Shown piece by piece: positions 6,366 to 7,631 of a stretch of DNA of 7,631 nt. A program made the translations under genes and the position numbers. The first letter of the stretch is position 1; every line of letters begins with the position of its first letter. Source of the DNA: a bacterium (GTDB taxonomy: Bacteria > Omnitrophota > Gorgyraeia > Velamenicoccales > JABMQK01); assembly GCA_013203265.1 (NCBI GenBank), contig JABMQK010000012.1, positions 1-7,631 on the forward strand, written 5' to 3'. The notes beneath the pieces were generated by a model that was given only the letters and a program-made list of their open reading frames with translations, had not been told where the DNA came from and did not search any database.

Positions 6366-6839
6366 CTAGACTAAGCCTATCAATTGGTCATCCTGACTTG
6401 CCTTGAATTTGCTTTGTTTTTTTAAAAGAACGGGTCTTTTTTCTATAGCTGTAACTGCTAATTTATCAGCACCTTTATTTTTTTCTCTGGGTATATGAGT
6501 TATTTCAATTTTGTCAAATCCACACCAGAGATGTTTAACTAGCCTATTCAAAATTCTTAAAGTAGGATCTTTTACTTTATAGTCACCTTTTATTTGTTTA
6601 TAAAGTAGTTCGCTGTCCGTATTAATATTTACATCTTCTATCTTTTGCATAAGAGCTTCTTGGAGTCCATATATTAAAGCTAAATATTCAGCAACATTAT
6701 TTGTTGCTATACCTATATATTGCGAAAAATTTATTTTTACATGGTTATCCTTAGAGATAATTACACCTATACCCGATTCACCGGGATTTCCTTTTGAAGC
6801 ACCGTCAACGAATATATTATATTTAGTCAGTTGGGTCAT
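6366..6839 (-). CDS. rnhA: Ribonuclease HI family protein
   Basis: Probably cleaves the RNA strand of RNA-DNA hybrids. The 157-residue product opens straight into the first strand, MTQLTKYNIFVDGASKGNPG. The four catalytic acids are D12 (FVDGASKGNPG), E51 (NNVAEYLAL), D75 (NTDSELL) and D125 (NKGADKLA), and the motif HIPREKNKGADKLA (115-128) is conserved. The tryptophan-rich basic handle of E. coli RNase HI is absent, as in the shorter RNase HI proteins found in many bacteria and archaea. The ATG at 6839 is chosen because the domain begins there. It overlaps the zinc-ribbon gene by 17 nt, and a GTG at 6863 would add eight unconserved residues. Neither start has a well-placed Shine-Dalgarno. The tail after about residue 137 is not part of the fold, and its last 13 codons plus stop are also the 5' end of rnpB. 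The symbol names the family only. Confidence 0.93.
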   Translation of the reverse strand: MTQLTKYNIFVDGASKGNPGESGIGVIISKDNHVKINFSQYIGIATNNVAEYLALIYGLQEALMQKIEDVNINTDSELLYKQIKGDYKVKDPTLRILNRLVKHLWCGFDKIEITHIPREKNKGADKLAVTAIEKRPVLLKKQSKFKASQDDQLIGLV

Positions 6840-7554
6840 CAGGGATATAGAGTATCCTAGCACACATCTCGCAAAATATTAATTTATCATTCATTTTTAT
6901 TTCATTTATTACCTGGGGCGGCACATTCATAAAGCATCCTTGACAAGAGTCGTTTTCTACCTTTACAATCGCTAAGCTTTCTTTTCCTTTAATAATTCTT
7001 TCGTATCGCGAGAGAATTTTAGCATCTATTTCTTTTATGGCATTTGACCTTTTTGATTCCATATCTTTAGTTTGTACTTCAATTTCTTTTATGCGATTAT
7101 TTATTTTTTGTTTCTGCTCATCAAATTTTTTCTCTTCCTCTTTTATAATTGATTGCTGTTTTTCCAAGTCTTTTTTTAGATTATCTTGCTCTTCGAGAAT
7201 TTTTATAATCTCTTCCTCCAATAGAGAGTTGTCCATTTTGACACCGTTTATTTCTGTAAGCATGGCAGAGTATTCTTTATTTGTTTTTAGAAGATAGAGT
7301 TTTGACTGGAGTTTTTTAATACCTTCTTCTTTAGAAGTTAATTCACCTTCCTTATCTTTTCTTTTGAGCAATAACGATTTAGACCTTTCTTCATATTCTT
7401 TAAGAATTTGTTTCTTTTGGTCGAATTCATTTTGAAGAGACGCTATGATTTTAGGTTTCTCTATTTTTTCTCTATTTAAATTATAAAGCTGAGTGTCTAT
7501 CTTTTGAAGATTAACGAGCTTTTTTATTTCTAAAGCGATATCTACTTGTTGCAA
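6823..7554 (-). CDS. Coiled-coil C4-type zinc-ribbon protein (CT398-like family)
   Basis: A 243-residue protein whose residues 5-195 are a long, charged, probably antiparallel coiled coil rich in Glu, Lys, Leu and Ile. It contains LKTNKEYSAMLTEI (89-102), characteristic of the family, at the region where the two helices reverse. The C-terminal zinc ribbon has four cysteines: C204 and C207 (CQGC), then C228 and C231 (CEMC), followed by ARILY. The sequence between them includes MNVPPQ (209-214). This matches the widespread family that includes Chlamydia CT398, reported to interact with sigma-54 and type III secretion components; the general function is unknown. The start is a TTG at 7554 with AAAGGA 8 nt upstream. 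A nearby out-of-frame ATG meets a stop within seven codons. The C-terminal codons overlap the start of the RNase HI gene, a pairing common in bacterial genomes as far as I recall. Confidence 0.9.
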   Translation of the reverse strand: MQQVDIALEIKKLVNLQKIDTQLYNLNREKIEKPKIIASLQNEFDQKKQILKEYEERSKSLLLKRKDKEGELTSKEEGIKKLQSKLYLLKTNKEYSAMLTEINGVKMDNSLLEEEIIKILEEQDNLKKDLEKQQSIIKEEEKKFDEQKQKINNRIKEIEVQTKDMESKRSNAIKEIDAKILSRYERIIKGKESLAIVKVENDSCQGCFMNVPPQVINEIKMNDKLIFCEMCARILYIPDDPTD

Positions 7555-7562
7555 TTTAGCAT

Positions 7563-7568
7563 TCCTTT
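7563..7568 (-). promoter_or_regulatory. Shine-Dalgarno supporting the TTG start of the zinc-ribbon gene
   Basis: On the minus strand, AAAGGA ends 8 nt before the TTG at 7554. No in-frame ATG or GTG lies between this site and the conserved coiled-coil start, so the rare TTG is the best start. Confidence 0.65.
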
Positions 7569-7584
7569 GTTTATATTCAAATAG

Positions 7585-7631
7585 TGGGCGATACAGGATT
7601 CGAACCTGTGACCTTCGCGATGTGAACGCGA
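7585..7631 (-). tRNA. tRNA-Val (anticodon CAC), 3' part; 5' end beyond the right edge
   Basis: The visible 47 nt cover positions 27-73 of a tRNA. The anticodon stem is 5 bp (7627-7631 with 7615-7619) around the 7-nt loop TTCACAT, giving anticodon CAC at 7622-7624, which reads the valine codon GUG. A 5-nt variable region is followed by the T arm (ACAGG, loop TTCGAAT, CCTGT; 7593-7609), the 3' acceptor strand (7586-7592) and discriminator A (7585), consistent with valine. The CCA tail is not encoded: the next bases are CTA, so it must be added by tRNA nucleotidyltransferase. The D arm and 5' acceptor strand are outside the window. It ends 30 nt before the zinc-ribbon start and may be co-transcribed with it. 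Confidence 0.95.

Larger units (their letters stand above)
5970..6404 (-). ncRNA. rnpB: RNase P RNA, bacterial class A-like
   Basis: Catalytic RNA of ribonuclease P, which matures tRNA 5' ends. The first and last 12 nt pair perfectly as helix P1 (6393-6404 with 5970-5981, extendable to 14 bp). P2 follows directly (6387-6392 with 6023-6028), and the P3 hairpin is at 6362-6384. Conserved region I reads AGGAAAGTCCGAGCTCC (6345-6361) and conserved region V reads AAAACTCGGCTTAT (5983-5996). They pair as P4. The ACAGAGACGAATA block (6218-6230) matches region II, and the P12 stem pairs 6209-6216 with 6182-6189. GAGGTGAAACGCGG corresponds to region III, and CGGAGCAA follows at 6148-6155. Hairpin 6039-6062 has a GUAA tetraloop, as expected for P18. 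Three AT-rich hairpins lie in the specificity domain, and no clear P13/P14 is seen. The 5' 39 nt overlap the RNase HI gene. Ends are inferred from P1 and may be off by a few bases. Confidence 0.95.

Noticed and set aside
5970..6404. The long inverted repeat at the two ends (14 nt, about 435 nt apart) as a mobile-element boundary
   Set aside because: It is the P1 helix of RNase P RNA. P2, P4 and the conserved regions fall in the correct order between the arms.
6840..6863. An upstream GTG start for the RNase HI protein
   Set aside because: The eight extra residues precede the fold, overlap the zinc-ribbon cysteine codons and have no well-spaced ribosome-binding site. Not fully excluded.
7037..7297. 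Plus-strand open frame rich in Ser and Phe, superficially membrane-like
   Set aside because: The hydrophobic Ser/Phe composition is what results from reading the Lys/Glu codons of the coiled coil on the opposite strand.

Overview
The window is an AT-rich bacterial chromosome segment (about one third G+C by eye). Every gene lies on the minus strand, so transcription runs from high to low coordinates. Nothing suggests a phage, plasmid or mobile element: there are no transposase, integrase, toxin or defence genes and no CRISPR array. The gene content is core bacterial. The lineage cannot be fixed from the sequence alone. An AT-rich, uncultivated, Gram-negative-type phylum (for example Omnitrophota or a relative) would fit the gene mix, but this is a low-confidence guess.

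In transcription order, the right end (7631 to about 5970) holds an edge-truncated tRNA-Val(CAC), a coiled-coil C4 zinc-ribbon protein, a ribonuclease HI family protein and the RNase P RNA gene (rnpB). rnpB begins inside the 3' end of the RNase HI gene. The stretch 5908-6365, which has no protein gene, is almost entirely rnpB plus a short yebC leader.

The middle (5907 to 3349) is yebC-ruvC-ruvA-scpB. These encode a YebC/PmpR/TACO1-family protein, the Holliday-junction resolvase, the junction-binding protein RuvA and the condensin accessory protein ScpB. ruvC/ruvA and ruvA/scpB share ATGA stop/start overlaps. ruvB and scpA are not in the window.

The left end (3347 to 1) is an aromatic amino-acid module: chorismate mutase/prephenate dehydratase (pheA), a HisC-type aminotransferase, DAHP synthase with an N-terminal regulatory domain, and the first 53 codons of a probable prephenate dehydrogenase (tyrA). 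Together they cover entry into the shikimate pathway and the branch from chorismate to phenylalanine and tyrosine. The scpB-pheA gap is 1 nt and the DAHP synthase and tyrA genes overlap in TAATG, so this module is probably co-transcribed with the recombination/segregation genes.

I found no convincing novel protein system. The most unusual feature is the RNase P RNA: it overlaps the RNase HI coding sequence by about 39 nt, carries three back-to-back AT-rich near-perfect hairpins, and shows a compensated change in the universally conserved P4 helix.
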